DNA of 64,000 bases from an uncultured Pluralibacter sp. (GCF_913775985.1 NZ_CAJYMB010000088.1:40556-104555); one strand, 5' to 3'. Shown: positions 41,789 through 52,340, counted from the stretch's first letter. The notes: generated by a model not told the origin, from the sequence alone. A program made the numbers and translations.

Positions 41789-44086
41789 ATGACGAATCGT
41801 ATCCAGCGCCTGAAAACCGCTCTGTTTCAGACAAACCGCGAAATCTCTCTCGAGCGCGCGCTGCTTTATACCGAAAGCCATCGGCAGACCGAAGGTGAGG
41901 CGGTGATCCTGCGGCGCGCAAAGGCCACGGCGCACATTCTTAAGCACGTTGAAATATCGATTCGCGATGAGGAACTGATTGCCGGTAACCGCACCGTTAA
42001 GCCGCGAGCGGGCATTATGTCGCCTGAAATGGATCCCTACTGGCTACTCAAAGAGCTGGATCAGTTCCCGACTCGCCCGCAGGACCGCTTTGACATTAGC
42101 GAAGACGATAAGCGTATCTATCGCGAGCAGCTCTATCCCTACTGGGAAAAGCGCTCAATGAAGGACTTCATCAACGGCCAGATGACCGACGAAGTCAAAG
42201 CCGCGGTCAGCACCCAAATATTTAGCGTTAACCAGACCGATAAAGGGCAGGGGCACATCATTATTGATTACCCGCATCTGCTTAATCACGGTCTGGAGGC
42301 GCTGGTGGAACAGATGCGCCAGCACTGCCTGCGGGAGTCGGATAATGATTTTTACCAGGCGGCGCTGCTGCTGCTTGAGGCCTCCTGCCAACACATCCTG
42401 CGCTACGCGGCGTTGGCAGAAGAGATGGCCGCTACCTGCCAGGACGCGCGCCGTCGGGACGAGCTGCTGGCGATGGCCGCTAACGCCCGACACAATGCCC
42501 GGCACAAGCCGCAAACGTTCTGGCAGGCGTGCCAGCTGTTCTGGTTCATGAATATCATTTTGCAGTATGAATCCAACGCCAGCTCGCTGTCGCTGGGGCG
42601 TTTTGACCAGTACATGCTGCCGTTCTATCAGGCATCCCTGAGCCAGGGCGAAGATCCGGCGTGGCTCAAAGAGATCCTTGAATCGCTGTGGGTGAAGTGC
42701 AACGACATCGTGCTGCTGCGCTCCACCAGCAGCGCGCGCTACTTTGCTGGCTTCCCCACTGGCTACACGGCACTGCTCGGCGGTCTGACCGACAGCGGGC
42801 GCAGCGCGGTCAACGTGCTCTCCTTCTTATGTCTGGACGCCTACCAAAGTGTGCAGCTACCCCAGCCGAATCTCGGGGTGCGTACCAACGCGCTGATTGA
42901 TACGCCCTTTCTGATGAAAACGGCGGAAACTATCCGCCTCGGTACCGGTATCCCGCAGATTTTTAATGATGAAGTGGTGGTGCCCGCGTTTCTGAACCGT
43001 GGCGTGTCGCTGGAGGATGCCCGCGACTACGCGGTGGTAGGCTGCGTCGAGCTTTCGATTCCCGGTCGAACCTACGGGCTGCACGATATCGCCATGTTCA
43101 ACCTGCTGAAGGTGATGGAAATCAGCCTTTACGAGAATGAAGGACGGGATGACCTGAGCTATGACGGGCTGCTGGCGCATATTCGCGCCAAAATCGATCA
43201 CTATATTGCGTTGATGGTGGAAGGCAGCAACATCTGCGATATCGGCCACCGTGATTGGGCGCCGGTGCCGCTGCTCTCCTCTTTTATCAGTGACTGCCTT
43301 GAGAACGGGCGCGATATTACCGACGGCGGCGCGCGCTACAATTTTTCCGGCGTGCAGGGTATCGGTATCGCTAACCTCAGCGATTCGCTGTATGCGTTAA
43401 ACGGCCTGGTGTTCAACCAGCAGCGCCTGAGCTTTGACGAGCTGCTGGCGGTGCTGAAAAATAACTTTGCCACGCCGGACGGGGAAAAAATCCGCGCCCG
43501 TTTGATCAACCGCTTTGAAAAGTACGGCAATGATATTGACGATGTGGACAACATCAGCGCCGAGCTGCTGCGCCACTACTGCAAAGAGGTCGAGAAATAC
43601 CGCAATCCGCGCGGCGGTCAGTTCACGCCGGGCTCTTACACCGTCTCGGCGCATGTTCCGCTGGGGTCGGTGGTCGGTGCGACGCCGGATGGGCGTCTGG
43701 CCGGCGAGCAACTGGCCGACGGCGGCCTGTCGCCGATGCTGGGTCAGGACATGCAGGGCCCGACAGCGGTACTGAAATCGGTAAGCAAGCTGGATAACGC
43801 CCTGCTCTCCAACGGCACGCTGCTCAACGTTAAATTTACGCCGGCAACCCTTGAGGGCGAGGCAGGGCTGCGCAAGCTGGCTGACTTCCTGCGCGCCTTT
43901 ACCCAGCTCAAGCTGCAGCATATTCAGTTTAACGTGGTCAACGCCGATACGCTGCGTGAAGCCCAGCAGCGCCCGCAGGATTTTGCCGGGCTGGTGGTGC
44001 GCGTGGCGGGATATAGCGCCTTCTTTGTCGAGCTGTCGAAGGAGATTCAGGATGACATCATCCGCCGCACCGCGCATCAGCTGTGA
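41789..44086 (+). CDS. pflD: Glycyl-radical enzyme PflD (dehydratase-like)
   Basis: A 765-residue oxygen-sensitive glycyl-radical enzyme. The radical Gly is in VVRVAGYSAFFVELS near the C-terminus (about residue 743). The thiyl Cys is in YAVVGCVELSIPG (about 415-428). The Cys-Val-Glu pattern, with Glu two residues after the Cys, is that of the glycerol/diol dehydratase group rather than the Cys-Cys of pyruvate formate-lyase, so the historical name is probably misleading. The substrate is unknown. ATG at 41789 follows ACAGGAG; activase pflC overlaps its 3' end by 35 bases. Confidence 0.93.
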   Translation: MTNRIQRLKTALFQTNREISLERALLYTESHRQTEGEAVILRRAKATAHILKHVEISIRDEELIAGNRTVKPRAGIMSPEMDPYWLLKELDQFPTRPQDRFDISEDDKRIYREQLYPYWEKRSMKDFINGQMTDEVKAAVSTQIFSVNQTDKGQGHIIIDYPHLLNHGLEALVEQMRQHCLRESDNDFYQAALLLLEASCQHILRYAALAEEMAATCQDARRRDELLAMAANARHNARHKPQTFWQACQLFWFMNIILQYESNASSLSLGRFDQYMLPFYQASLSQGEDPAWLKEILESLWVKCNDIVLLRSTSSARYFAGFPTGYTALLGGLTDSGRSAVNVLSFLCLDAYQSVQLPQPNLGVRTNALIDTPFLMKTAETIRLGTGIPQIFNDEVVVPAFLNRGVSLEDARDYAVVGCVELSIPGRTYGLHDIAMFNLLKVMEISLYENEGRDDLSYDGLLAHIRAKIDHYIALMVEGSNICDIGHRDWAPVPLLSSFISDCLENGRDITDGGARYNFSGVQGIGIANLSDSLYALNGLVFNQQRLSFDELLAVLKNNFATPDGEKIRARLINRFEKYGNDIDDVDNISAELLRHYCKEVEKYRNPRGGQFTPGSYTVSAHVPLGSVVGATPDGRLAGEQLADGGLSPMLGQDMQGPTAVLKSVSKLDNALLSNGTLLNVKFTPATLEGEAGLRKLADFLRAFTQLKLQHIQFNVVNADTLREAQQRPQDFAGLVVRVAGYSAFFVELSKEIQDDIIRRTAHQL

Positions 44087-44930
44087 GGTTATTGAGCCGC
44101 GCGACACGGAGGTCGCGCGCATATTTAATATTCAGCGCTACTCGCTGAATGATGGCGAAGGGATCCGCACGGTGGTCTTTTTCAAAGGCTGCCCGCACAC
44201 CTGCCCGTGGTGTGCGAACCCGGAGTCGATGTCGCCCAGAATTGAAACCGTGCGTCGGGAAAGCAAGTGCCTGCGCTGCAGTACCTGCCTGCGCGATGCC
44301 GATGAATGTCCGTCCGGCGCTTTTGAGCGCATTGGCCGGGAGGTGACGCTGGATGCGCTGGAGCGGGAAGTGATGAAAGACGAGCTGTTTTTCCGCACCT
44401 CCGGCGGTGGGGTCACCCTTTCCGGCGGCGAGGTGCTGATGCAGGCGCCCTTTGCCACACGCTTTCTGCAGCGCCTGCGGCGCTGGGGTATTGCGTGCGC
44501 AATTGAAACCGCCGGCGATGCGCCGGCCTCGCGCCTGCTGCCGCTGGCCAGACTCTGCGACGAAGTGCTGTTTGATTTAAAAATTATGGATCCTGCCAGG
44601 GCAAAGGCCACGATCAAGATCGATCAGCGCCGGGTGATGGATAATTTACGGCTGCTGGTTGATGAAAAGATCCGGGTGATCCCGCGGCTGCCGCTGATCC
44701 CCGGTTACACGCTGAGCGAGGAGAATCTGCAGCAGGCGCTGGCTCTGCTAACCTCGCTGGGTATCAGGCAGGTCCACCTGCTGCCTTTTCACCAATATGG
44801 CGCGCCAAAGTACCGCCTGCTTGGCAAGCGGTGGACGATGGCGGACATTCCGGCACCGCAGGCGCCGGAGATAGCCGCGTTGCGCGATATGGCGATCGAT
44901 GCCGGATTTGAAGTCACTCTCGGAGGTTAA
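44052..44930 (+). CDS. pflC: Glycyl-radical enzyme activase PflC
   Basis: A 292-residue radical-SAM enzyme that installs the glycyl radical on its partner, here PflD. The [4Fe-4S] motif is FFKGCPHTCPWCANPES (CxxxCxxC). A second cysteine set, CLRCSTCLRDADEC, is a ferredoxin-like insert typical of activases of the dehydratase group. TLSGGEVLMQ is the SAM-binding motif. The ATG at 44052 follows AGGAG-like GGAGATTCAGG and lies inside pflD, implying coupled translation. Confidence 0.94.
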   Translation: MTSSAAPRISCEVIEPRDTEVARIFNIQRYSLNDGEGIRTVVFFKGCPHTCPWCANPESMSPRIETVRRESKCLRCSTCLRDADECPSGAFERIGREVTLDALEREVMKDELFFRTSGGGVTLSGGEVLMQAPFATRFLQRLRRWGIACAIETAGDAPASRLLPLARLCDEVLFDLKIMDPARAKATIKIDQRRVMDNLRLLVDEKIRVIPRLPLIPGYTLSEENLQQALALLTSLGIRQVHLLPFHQYGAPKYRLLGKRWTMADIPAPQAPEIAALRDMAIDAGFEVTLGG

Positions 44931-44931
44931 T

Positions 44932-45288
44932 ATGACCGTTGCCACGGTTCGCTATTTGGTTGCCGTCACCGCCTGCGTTAGCGGCGTAGCCCATACTTAT
45001 ATGGCTGCAGAGAAGCTGGAAAAACTTTGTCAGCAGGAAAAGTGGCAGATAAAAATTGAAACCCAGGGCGCGCTGGGCACGGAAAATTCGCTGACCGAAG
45101 AGGATATTCGCCGCGCCGATGCGGTGCTGTTGATCGCCGACATTGAGCTTGCGGGCGCGGAGCGGTTTACCGACAGCAGCTATGTGCAGTCAGGGATCAG
45201 CGCATTTTTGCGGGAGCCGCAGCGCGTGATGAGCGCGGTGCGCAAGCTACTTTCGGCACCGCAGCATACCCACCTTATTCTCGAATAG
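44932..45288 (+). CDS. frwD: Second fructose-type PTS IIB-like protein
   Basis: A 118-residue IIB-Fru domain protein with the Cys in VTACVSGVAHTYMAAEKLE (about residue 14) and IKIETQGALGTENSL. It is a second IIB in an operon that already has frwB, starts one base after the pflC stop, and is slightly longer than the E. coli version. Its 3' end overlaps the convergent yijO by 14 bases. Possibly regulatory or specific for a second sugar; unproven. Confidence 0.92.
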   Translation: MTVATVRYLVAVTACVSGVAHTYMAAEKLEKLCQQEKWQIKIETQGALGTENSLTEEDIRRADAVLLIADIELAGAERFTDSSYVQSGISAFLREPQRVMSAVRKLLSAPQHTHLILE

Positions 45289-46135
45289 CGTGCTTGTCCG
45301 TCAGCTGGCTGTGGTACTGGCGCCGGTATTCTGACGGCGAGCGCTCGGTATTCTTGCGAAACAGGCGGCAAAAATAGTTGCTGTCCACAAATCCGCAGCT
45401 GTGCGCCACGTCTTTGACTTTCAGATCGTATCCCTTAAGCAGCGTTTTCGCCTGCTCCAGCCGGGTATGGTTCAGGTATTCGTTAAACCCAACCGCGCCA
45501 ATTTTCTGAAACAGGTGAGAAAGGTAGTTAGGCGAGATATAAAACGCCTGCGCGACGGACTCCCGGGTTAACGGCGAGGCGTAATGCGCGTCGATATAGT
45601 CGCGGATAGCTTCGAACAGCGCCTGGCTACGGGAAGCGGTCTGGATTTGACTGCCCAGCAGGTCGCGGCAGTGGCTCAGTAAGCTGGCGACAATCAGACG
45701 CGCCGTTTGCTGTTCGCCGGGCTGCATCTGCATTTCATTGAGGGTTTGCAGCAGAAAAGAACCAATGCGCGGCCCCCGGCGGGCGACGTGCTGGCGGGCC
45801 AGGTTTTGCGATGTCTCGCCGTTCCAGCGCACGATGCTAAATCCAAGCTGTTGTTTACCGAACAGGATACTGAGCGAGGTGACCGGTGTCTGCAGACGTG
45901 GAAGGTTCCAGCTGCCGGCGGGAACGTACAGCACATCATTTTCGGCAAGCGTAGTGCCCGCAGGGGCAATCGCCGCATCGGTGCAGGTACCGTCGAGTAC
46001 CATCTCCAGCCGGGGAAAATCCACCTGCCAGGAGAGGTTGGGGGGCGTGCCGCAGCCGCGAGCGAAAAAAACGCGCCCCAGCGGGCGGTCGCCGTCAGCA
46101 AAGCGGCTGAGAAGGTGGCTGAGATCCTGATACAT
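45275..46135 (-). CDS. yijO: AraC-family regulator YijO
   Basis: A 286-residue AraC/XylS protein. The N-terminal half is a cupin-like sensor (VLYVPAGSWNLP near residue 66). The C-terminal half has two helix-turn-helix units, LTRESVAQAFYISPNYLSHLF and VKDVAHSCGFVDSNYF. The start at 46135 gives MYQDLSHLLSRF, like E. coli MYHDVSYLLSR. Effector and targets are unknown; its place beside the frw-pfl operon suggests it controls that operon. Confidence 0.92.
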   Translation of the reverse strand: MYQDLSHLLSRFADGDRPLGRVFFARGCGTPPNLSWQVDFPRLEMVLDGTCTDAAIAPAGTTLAENDVLYVPAGSWNLPRLQTPVTSLSILFGKQQLGFSIVRWNGETSQNLARQHVARRGPRIGSFLLQTLNEMQMQPGEQQTARLIVASLLSHCRDLLGSQIQTASRSQALFEAIRDYIDAHYASPLTRESVAQAFYISPNYLSHLFQKIGAVGFNEYLNHTRLEQAKTLLKGYDLKVKDVAHSCGFVDSNYFCRLFRKNTERSPSEYRRQYHSQLTDKHAIRE

Positions 46136-46181
46136 AGCGCATTCCCTGTAGCGATGACTGCGCAACAGTAACTGCCTCCAT

Positions 46182-46212
46182 AAAAAAAGGCCACCGTTAA
46201 ACGGCGGCCTTC
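46182..46212 (-). terminator. eptC terminator
   Basis: On the minus strand: AAGGCCGCCGTTTAACGGTGGCCTTTTTTTA, an eleven-pair stem with one mismatch and a seven-T tail, shortly after the eptC stop. Confidence 0.88.
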
Positions 46213-46216
46213 AGGT

Positions 46217-47968
46217 TTACTGATTACCTGTCATATTGCCGTAGGGCAGGCTGTCGTAGGATCTCAGGGATGACGGCTTGTAGGGATCGCCAATCCAGCG
46301 GGTGATCTCCCTGAACTGCGGGTTCACCAGCGAGCGGGTGGGATCGTAGCCGTCGTAGCTCAGGCCAGCCAGATCGGACCAGGTATGGATCAGCTCTGCG
46401 CTACTGTATTTGCGGTTTATGTCGCCGCTGAAGTCGCGAGGGTGCGCCGCCTGCCACTGGTCTGAAGTCCATATCAGGAACGGGATGGTATACATGTGCC
46501 GGGTTGGGTTGCCCTCGTTGCGCCCCTGGGTTTTGTGGGGCGGCGTGTCGTACACCTCTTCTCCGTGATCGGAGAAGTAGAGCAGGAAACCGTTCGGATC
46601 TGTCTCTTTATAGGCGTTAATCAGGCTCGCAACCACGTGGTCGTTATGCAGGTTAGCGTTGTCGTAGTCGTTGTACTCTTCGGCCTGGTCAGCGCTCAGC
46701 CCTGCGGGAACGTTGTCGGTTTTGCCGTCAAATTTCCCCCAGCTCTCCGGGTAGCGGTACTTATATTTAATGTGGGTACCGAGCAGGTGCACGATGATAA
46801 ATTTCTTCGGCGCCGGATCCTCCATCACCGCCTTAAACGGCGCCAGCACGTTGGTGTCGTACTCGCGGGCGCTCTGGGTGCGCTGCTGATTCATATAAAA
46901 CTGTTTGTCGGTCTGCTTTGAGAATACCGTCAGCATGGTATTGCGCTCGGTCATCGTCTGCTGGTTGGTTATCCAGAACGTTTTGTATCCGGCCTGCTTC
47001 ATCATGTTCATCAGCGACGGTTTAGTCAGGTACAGATCCGGATGCTGTTCGTTGGCGAAGGTGAGCGCCTGCTGGAGAATTTCGATGGTGTAAGGCCGGG
47101 AGGTAACGACATCATTAAAGACCGTCAGGTGATTGTCGTACTTGCGCAGGCTATCCAGCTCCGGCGTGGTTTCCCGCGGATAGCCGTACAGGCTCATGCG
47201 TCCACGCTGGGTGGATTCGCCGATAACCAGCACCAGCGTGCGCGGGGCGCTGCCGGAGGCATCGTGCAAATTAGCCAGCGGGGGCAGGGCGCTGTTGGCA
47301 TTAAGCAGGCGATTCAGGCTGCCGAGCTGCTGGCGATACTGGTAATAGCCGGTAATAAACTGCCAGGGCGCGGCGGGCTCCAGGCGCGAGGCCAGTTTAC
47401 CTAAGGCTTTTTCCACCGGCTTGTGCTTAATCAGCGTATCGCTGACCAGCGGATTGAGAATCAGCCCGTACAAAATGGCAAAAGAGACAAGCCAGCGCCA
47501 CGGCGTGGGAATATAGATGGGTTTCAGGCGCGACCACAGGAAAATAACCGCAGCGGTATAGGCGATAGCGGTCAGTATAATTCTGCCGTTCAGATACTGG
47601 CTGAGGTACTCGCCGGCTTCTCCGGTGTTCGATTCGAACAGCGTAAACAGGACGCTCTGGGAGAACTCCTGCCCGTAAATGATGTAATAACAGAGCGTTG
47701 CCAGCGATGTGGCCCACAGCACGATGCCAATTACCGCAGCAATAACGCGTGTTCTGGACGGAAACAGGAACAGGGGAATCAGCCACAGAGAGCTATACAG
47801 CAGGGAATCGCGCAGCCCGTTGGTGCCGCTGAATCCGCTAAAGCAGATGATGGCCTGCAGCAGCGTTGAGAAAAACCAAAAATAAAGCAGCGCCGCGCCA
47901 AGCGCTTTCCAGCTAAATTTGCCTTTAACCGGGGAAGATCCTTTCGCCGGAGAAGAAGTTGAAAACAT
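46217..47968 (-). CDS. eptC: Lipopolysaccharide phosphoethanolamine transferase EptC
   Basis: A 583-residue inner-membrane enzyme that adds phosphoethanolamine to heptose I of the LPS core. Five membrane segments (about residues 23-180) precede a periplasmic sulfatase-like domain. The nucleophilic Thr is in LVIGESTQRGRMSLYGY (about 285), and metal ligands are in YFSDHGEEV. ATG at 47968 (MFSTSSPAKGS) is preferred to one ten codons upstream. In other enterobacteria the gene responds to CpxR; no box was confirmed here. Confidence 0.95.
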   Translation of the reverse strand: MFSTSSPAKGSSPVKGKFSWKALGAALLYFWFFSTLLQAIICFSGFSGTNGLRDSLLYSSLWLIPLFLFPSRTRVIAAVIGIVLWATSLATLCYYIIYGQEFSQSVLFTLFESNTGEAGEYLSQYLNGRIILTAIAYTAAVIFLWSRLKPIYIPTPWRWLVSFAILYGLILNPLVSDTLIKHKPVEKALGKLASRLEPAAPWQFITGYYQYRQQLGSLNRLLNANSALPPLANLHDASGSAPRTLVLVIGESTQRGRMSLYGYPRETTPELDSLRKYDNHLTVFNDVVTSRPYTIEILQQALTFANEQHPDLYLTKPSLMNMMKQAGYKTFWITNQQTMTERNTMLTVFSKQTDKQFYMNQQRTQSAREYDTNVLAPFKAVMEDPAPKKFIIVHLLGTHIKYKYRYPESWGKFDGKTDNVPAGLSADQAEEYNDYDNANLHNDHVVASLINAYKETDPNGFLLYFSDHGEEVYDTPPHKTQGRNEGNPTRHMYTIPFLIWTSDQWQAAHPRDFSGDINRKYSSAELIHTWSDLAGLSYDGYDPTRSLVNPQFREITRWIGDPYKPSSLRSYDSLPYGNMTGNQ

Positions 47969-48155
47969 GTTTTGTACCCGCGTGTTTAGGTGGCACAAAA
48001 CGTAGCGGGAAGAGATTAAGCAAACCTTAATTCGCGGTCGCGATCGTAACTATTTCGCTCAGAAAAAGTCACTCTGGGTGATAAATGAGAGGGTTCCGTG
48101 GAGAAGTACAGTCGGCACCGCGCTGCCTTGCAGCAGGCGCGGCGCCGGGCGGGGA

Positions 48156-50807
48156 TTAGCCGGTGTTGCGCATGCCTGCGGCAACGCCTGCAATGGTGAC
48201 CATCAGCGCCTGCTCGACGCGCGGATCGGGCTCTTTGCCGGCCTCTTCAGACTGGCGGGAGCGGTGCAGCAGTTCGGCTTGCAGGACGTTCAGCGGGTCG
48301 GTGTAGATATTGCGCAGCTGGATAGATTCGGCAATCCACGGCAAATCCGCCATCAGATGCGAGTCGTTGGCAATATCCAGCACCACTTTGATATCCGCCT
48401 CCAGCTGCGTGCGCAGTTCGGCGCCCAGCGGCCACAGCTCTTTTTTCACCAGCCGCTGATCGTAGTATTCGGCCAGCCACAGGTCGGCCTTGGAGAATAC
48501 CATTTCCAGCATTCCCAGGCGGGTTGAGAAGAAGGGCCAGTCGCGACACATGGCTTCCAGCTCGCTCTGCTTGCCTTCTTCCACTACGGTTTGCAGCGCG
48601 GCGCCGGCGCCGAGCCAGGCTGGCAGCATCAGGCGGTTCTGGGTCCAGGCAAAAATCCACGGGATTGCGCGCAGGGACTCGACACCACCGGTCGGGCGGC
48701 GCTTGGCCGGACGCGAGCCCAGCGGCAGCTTGCCCAGCTCTTGCTCCGGTGTCGCCGAGCGGAAGTAGGGCACGAAGTCTTTGTTTTCGCGCACGAAACC
48801 GCGGTACATCTTGCAGGAAACATCGGACAGCTGGTCCATGATGCCGCGCCAGGCGGGTTTTGGCTCCGGCGGCGGCAGCAGGTTAGCTTCCAGGATAGCG
48901 CTGGTGTACAGCGACAGGCTGCTGACGGTGACTTCCGGCAGGCCGTACTTGAAGCGGATCATCTCCCCCTGCTCGGTGACGCGCAGGCCGCCCTTCAGGC
49001 TGCCCGGCGGCTGGGAGAGCAGCGCCGCGTGGGCAGGCGCGCCGCCGCGGCCGATTGAGCCACCGCGGCCGTGGAACAGCGTCAGCTCGATGCCGGCTTT
49101 TTCACAGGTTTTGATCAGCGCGTCCTGGGCCTGATACTGGGCCCAGGATGCGGCCATCACGCCGGCGTCTTTTGCCGAGTCGGAGTAGCCAATCATGACC
49201 ATCTGCTTGCCCTGAATAAAGCCGCGGTACCAGTCGATATTCAGCAGCTGGGTCATCACGTCGTTGGCATTATTCAGGTCGTCGAGGGTTTCAAACAGTG
49301 GCGCCACCGGCAGCGCAAAGCCGATGCCTGCTTCTTTCAGCAGCAGGTGAACGGCTAATACGTCGGACGGGGTTTTCGCCATCGAAATCACGTAAGCGGC
49401 GATGGAGCCTCGCGGCGCTTCGGCAATGACCCGGCAGGTGTCGAGTACCTCGCGGGTTTCGTCGCTCGGCTCCCAGCTGCGCGGCAGCAGCGGGCGTTTG
49501 GAGTTGAGTTCGCGGATCAGGAACGCCTGTTTGTCGGCCTCTGACCAGCTTTCGTAGTCGCCGATGCCGAGATAGCGGGTCAGCTCGGCGAGTGCTTCGG
49601 TGTGGCGGGTGCTTTCCTGGCGCACGTCAATGCGCACCAGCGGTACGCCGAAGCTTTTCACCCGGCGCAGCGTATCAAGCAGCTCGCCGTTGGCAATAAT
49701 CCCCATGCCGCAGGCCTGCAGAGATTTATAGCAGGCGTACAGCGGTTCCCACAGCTGTTCGTTCTGGGTAATGAGCCCGGCCGGCTTCGGCAGTTTTTCG
49801 CCTTTCAGGCGCGCTTCCAGCCACGCCTGGGTCGCCATCAGCTGGCTGCGCAGGGTTTTCAGCAGATAGCGATAAGGTTCTGCCGCGCCCGCTTCGCCCG
49901 CGTATGCGCGCAGTTCGTCGGTACAGTTCACCATCGACAGCTCGGAAATCAGCAGCTGAACGTCTTTCAGGAACAGGTCGGTGGCCTTCCAGCGGCTCAG
50001 CAGCAGCACGGTGCGGGTGATATCGGCGGTGACGTTCGGGTTGCCGTCGCGGTCGCCGCCCATCCAGGAGGTGAAGCGGACCGGGACAAAGTCTACCGGC
50101 AGCTGGTAGTCGAGATGCGTTTCAAGCTGTTCGTTGAGCTCGCGCAGAAAGTGCGGAACCCCTTCCCACAGGCTGTTTTCCACCACTGCAAAGCCCCACT
50201 TGGCTTCGTCTACCGGGCTCGGGCGGTGCTTGCGGATCTCATCGGTGTGCCAGGACTGGGCAATCAGCTGGCGCAGGCGGCGCATCAGGCTGTGGCGCTC
50301 GTAATCGGCGAGATCCTGGTTATCGAGCTGCTTGAGGCAGCTGTTGACCTCGCCCATTTTGTGGATCAGGGTGCGGCGGGTAATTTCGGTCGGGTGCGCG
50401 GTGAGCACCAGCTCCAGCGACAGCGCTTCGACGGCTTTCGGGATGGTGTCTTCGGTGAAGCCGGGCTGATCTTTCAGCTTGCGCAGCGTGCGGGCGATGA
50501 CTTCCGGGTTGCTCGCCGCCTCGCCGCTCGGGGAGATGCTGTGGTACTGCTCGGCGGTATTGGCCAGGTTCAGGAACTGGCTGAACGCACGCGCTACCGG
50601 CAGCAGCTCGTCATTGGACAGGTTTTGCAGCGTGGTGAGCAGCGCCTGGCGGTCGGCCTCGTTGCCGGAACGCGAGGATTTCGACAGCTTGCGGATGGTT
50701 TCAACCCGATCGAGAATATTTTCACCCAGAGCTTCTTTAATCGTTTCGCCCAGTACCTTGCCGAGCATACTGACATTACTTCGCAAAGCGGAATATTGTT
50801 CGTTCAT
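48156..50807 (-). CDS. ppc: Phosphoenolpyruvate carboxylase
   Basis: An 883-residue cytoplasmic enzyme that makes oxaloacetate from PEP and bicarbonate, the main anaplerotic reaction on sugars. Active-site segments are intact: [12 protein letters not shown] (His138), [17 protein letters not shown] (Lys546) and [13 protein letters not shown] (Arg587). It ends in MRNTG, the required C-terminal Gly that contacts the aspartate inhibitor site region. The start [12 protein letters not shown] at 50807 gives exactly the E. coli length. Confidence 0.98.
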   Translation of the reverse strand: MNEQYSALRSNVSMLGKVLGETIKEALGENILDRVETIRKLSKSSRSGNEADRQALLTTLQNLSNDELLPVARAFSQFLNLANTAEQYHSISPSGEAASNPEVIARTLRKLKDQPGFTEDTIPKAVEALSLELVLTAHPTEITRRTLIHKMGEVNSCLKQLDNQDLADYERHSLMRRLRQLIAQSWHTDEIRKHRPSPVDEAKWGFAVVENSLWEGVPHFLRELNEQLETHLDYQLPVDFVPVRFTSWMGGDRDGNPNVTADITRTVLLLSRWKATDLFLKDVQLLISELSMVNCTDELRAYAGEAGAAEPYRYLLKTLRSQLMATQAWLEARLKGEKLPKPAGLITQNEQLWEPLYACYKSLQACGMGIIANGELLDTLRRVKSFGVPLVRIDVRQESTRHTEALAELTRYLGIGDYESWSEADKQAFLIRELNSKRPLLPRSWEPSDETREVLDTCRVIAEAPRGSIAAYVISMAKTPSDVLAVHLLLKEAGIGFALPVAPLFETLDDLNNANDVMTQLLNIDWYRGFIQGKQMVMIGYSDSAKDAGVMAASWAQYQAQDALIKTCEKAGIELTLFHGRGGSIGRGGAPAHAALLSQPPGSLKGGLRVTEQGEMIRFKYGLPEVTVSSLSLYTSAILEANLLPPPEPKPAWRGIMDQLSDVSCKMYRGFVRENKDFVPYFRSATPEQELGKLPLGSRPAKRRPTGGVESLRAIPWIFAWTQNRLMLPAWLGAGAALQTVVEEGKQSELEAMCRDWPFFSTRLGMLEMVFSKADLWLAEYYDQRLVKKELWPLGAELRTQLEADIKVVLDIANDSHLMADLPWIAESIQLRNIYTDPLNVLQAELLHRSRQSEEAGKEPDPRVEQALMVTIAGVAAGMRNTG

Positions 50808-51070
50808 TAACCCAGACACCCCATCTCATTTATGTATGCCACCGAATTTTGCGCAACAGTAACGAGACCGCAGACAGTACAGCGCGTGCGGTACGAAATT
50901 GTCAGAACGTGGTATTCGGTCATTTGTGATAGTCACTTTATAAAGCCACGTAAAAACTCCCGCGTCAATTGCGGCGAAATCGGTTCAGCAACGCGAAAAA
51001 TGAATGAAATTGCCGAAACTTAACCGGTAGCGTGCGGAATAAGTATTGCTTATAGCGCGAGGGCGTAAAT

Positions 51071-51092
51071 TGCCCTTCCGGTCGGAAGGGCA
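51071..51092 (-). terminator. Hairpin after argE
   Basis: TGCCCTTCC-GGTC-GGAAGGGCA, a nine-pair stem nine bases past the argE stop. On the minus strand it is followed by ATTTACG, a poor T run, so this is a likely but weak terminator. Confidence 0.6.
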
Positions 51093-51100
51093 GAGGTGCA

Positions 51101-52252
51101 TCAGTGCCAGCAGAAGTGGTGGATGACTTTGCCGATAAGCTCGCGGGTCGGCTTGATAAAGCGGGTTTCCAGAAACTCATCCGGCTGGTGGGCCTGATTA
51201 ATGGAGCCCGGGCCCAGCACCAGAGTCGGGCACAGGGTCTGGATATAGGGCGCTTCGGTACAGTAATTCACCACTTCGGCCGTGGTGCCGAGCAGTTTTT
51301 CCACCACCTGCACCAGGTTGTGGTCCGGCGGACATTCGTAGCCGGGGATAGGCGGATGCAGCTCGGAAATGGTCAGCCGGCCTGGCCACTTCTCGCTCAC
51401 CGGCGCCAGCGTTTCCACCAGCAGCCCGTTTAAATCGTTCAGCGTCATGCCCGGCAGCGGGCGAATATCCATATGCAGCTCGCAGCAGGCGCAGATGCGG
51501 TTTGAGGCATCGCCGCCGTGGAGCGAGCCGAGGTTCAGCGTCGGATACGGCACCGCAAAGGCGGCGTTGCGGTAGCGCTCTTTCAGCGAGTCGCGCAGCT
51601 GCATGATGCGCCCTACGGCGTCATGCATCAGCTCGATAGCGTTGACGCCGCGATCCGGATCGCTGGAGTGGCCGGACTGACCCAGTACCCGCACGGCGCT
51701 GGACATGTGGCCTTTGTGGGCCCGCACCGGCTGCAGCGAGGTCGGTTCGCCGATAATTGCGCAGTCAGGGCGCACGGCGGTGGTTTCGGAGAAGTAGCGG
51801 GCGCCCGCCATGCTGGTCTCTTCATCGGCTGTCGCGAGGATGTAGAGCGGCTTTTTCAGCTTCGTCACATCCACGTCACGCAGGGCGTCGAGGATAAAGG
51901 CGAAGAAGCCCTTCATGTCCGCGGTGCCGAGGCCGTACAGCTTATTGTCGTGCTCGGTGAGGGTAAACGGATCCCGCGTCCAGCGTCCTTCGTCAAAGGG
52001 GACGGTATCGGTATGGCCGGCCAGCAGCAGGCCGCCGGCACCGTGGCCGGTGCTGGCCAGCAGGTTAAACTTGCGTCGCGTTCCGGGCACCGGCTGGATC
52101 TCAACGCGAAAGCCAAGTGTGGAGAACCACTCACCCAGCAGATTGATTAAAGCTTCATTACTCTGATCGAGCGATTCTTCCGTGGCGCTAATGGACGGAG
52201 TGGCGATCAGCGCGCGATAAATCTCGATAAACGGCGGTAAAGTGTTTTTCAT
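51101..52252 (-). CDS. argE: Acetylornithine deacetylase
   Basis: A 383-residue zinc metallopeptidase-family enzyme that removes the acetyl group of N2-acetylornithine in arginine synthesis. Metal ligands are visible in [12 protein letters not shown] (His80), [11 protein letters not shown] (Asp112) and [10 protein letters not shown] (Glu pair), with a last His in [10 protein letters not shown]. The start [13 protein letters not shown] at 52252 is the family N-terminus; an upstream ATG would fall inside the operator. Divergent from argCBH and repressed with it by ArgR. Confidence 0.97.
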   Translation of the reverse strand: MKNTLPPFIEIYRALIATPSISATEESLDQSNEALINLLGEWFSTLGFRVEIQPVPGTRRKFNLLASTGHGAGGLLLAGHTDTVPFDEGRWTRDPFTLTEHDNKLYGLGTADMKGFFAFILDALRDVDVTKLKKPLYILATADEETSMAGARYFSETTAVRPDCAIIGEPTSLQPVRAHKGHMSSAVRVLGQSGHSSDPDRGVNAIELMHDAVGRIMQLRDSLKERYRNAAFAVPYPTLNLGSLHGGDASNRICACCELHMDIRPLPGMTLNDLNGLLVETLAPVSEKWPGRLTISELHPPIPGYECPPDHNLVQVVEKLLGTTAEVVNYCTEAPYIQTLCPTLVLGPGSINQAHQPDEFLETRFIKPTRELIGKVIHHFCWH

Positions 52253-52280
52253 TGTTGACACACCTGAGGTCGTGATAGTA

Positions 52281-52317
52281 TCAATATTCATGCATTAATT
52301 ATGAATAAAAATACACT
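52281..52317. promoter_or_regulatory. Paired ARG boxes (ArgR operator) between argE and argC
   Basis: Two 18-base boxes at 52281-52298 (TCAATATTCATGCATTAA) and 52300-52317 (TATGAATAAAAATACACT). Sequence and spacing nearly equal those of the E. coli bipolar argECBH operator, which overlaps both promoters. Confidence 0.9.
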
Positions 52318-52340
52318 ATCGTTACGCATTAAGGAACCCG

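Noticed and set aside
41789..44086. Calling PflD a pyruvate formate-lyase
   Set aside because: The thiyl site reads Gly-Cys-Val-Glu, without the paired cysteines of pyruvate formate-lyase, so only the broader glycyl-radical family is supported.
49602..50810. Open frame of 402 codons on the plus strand opposite ppc
   Set aside because: It is antisense to a highly conserved enzyme gene and has no recognisable domain.
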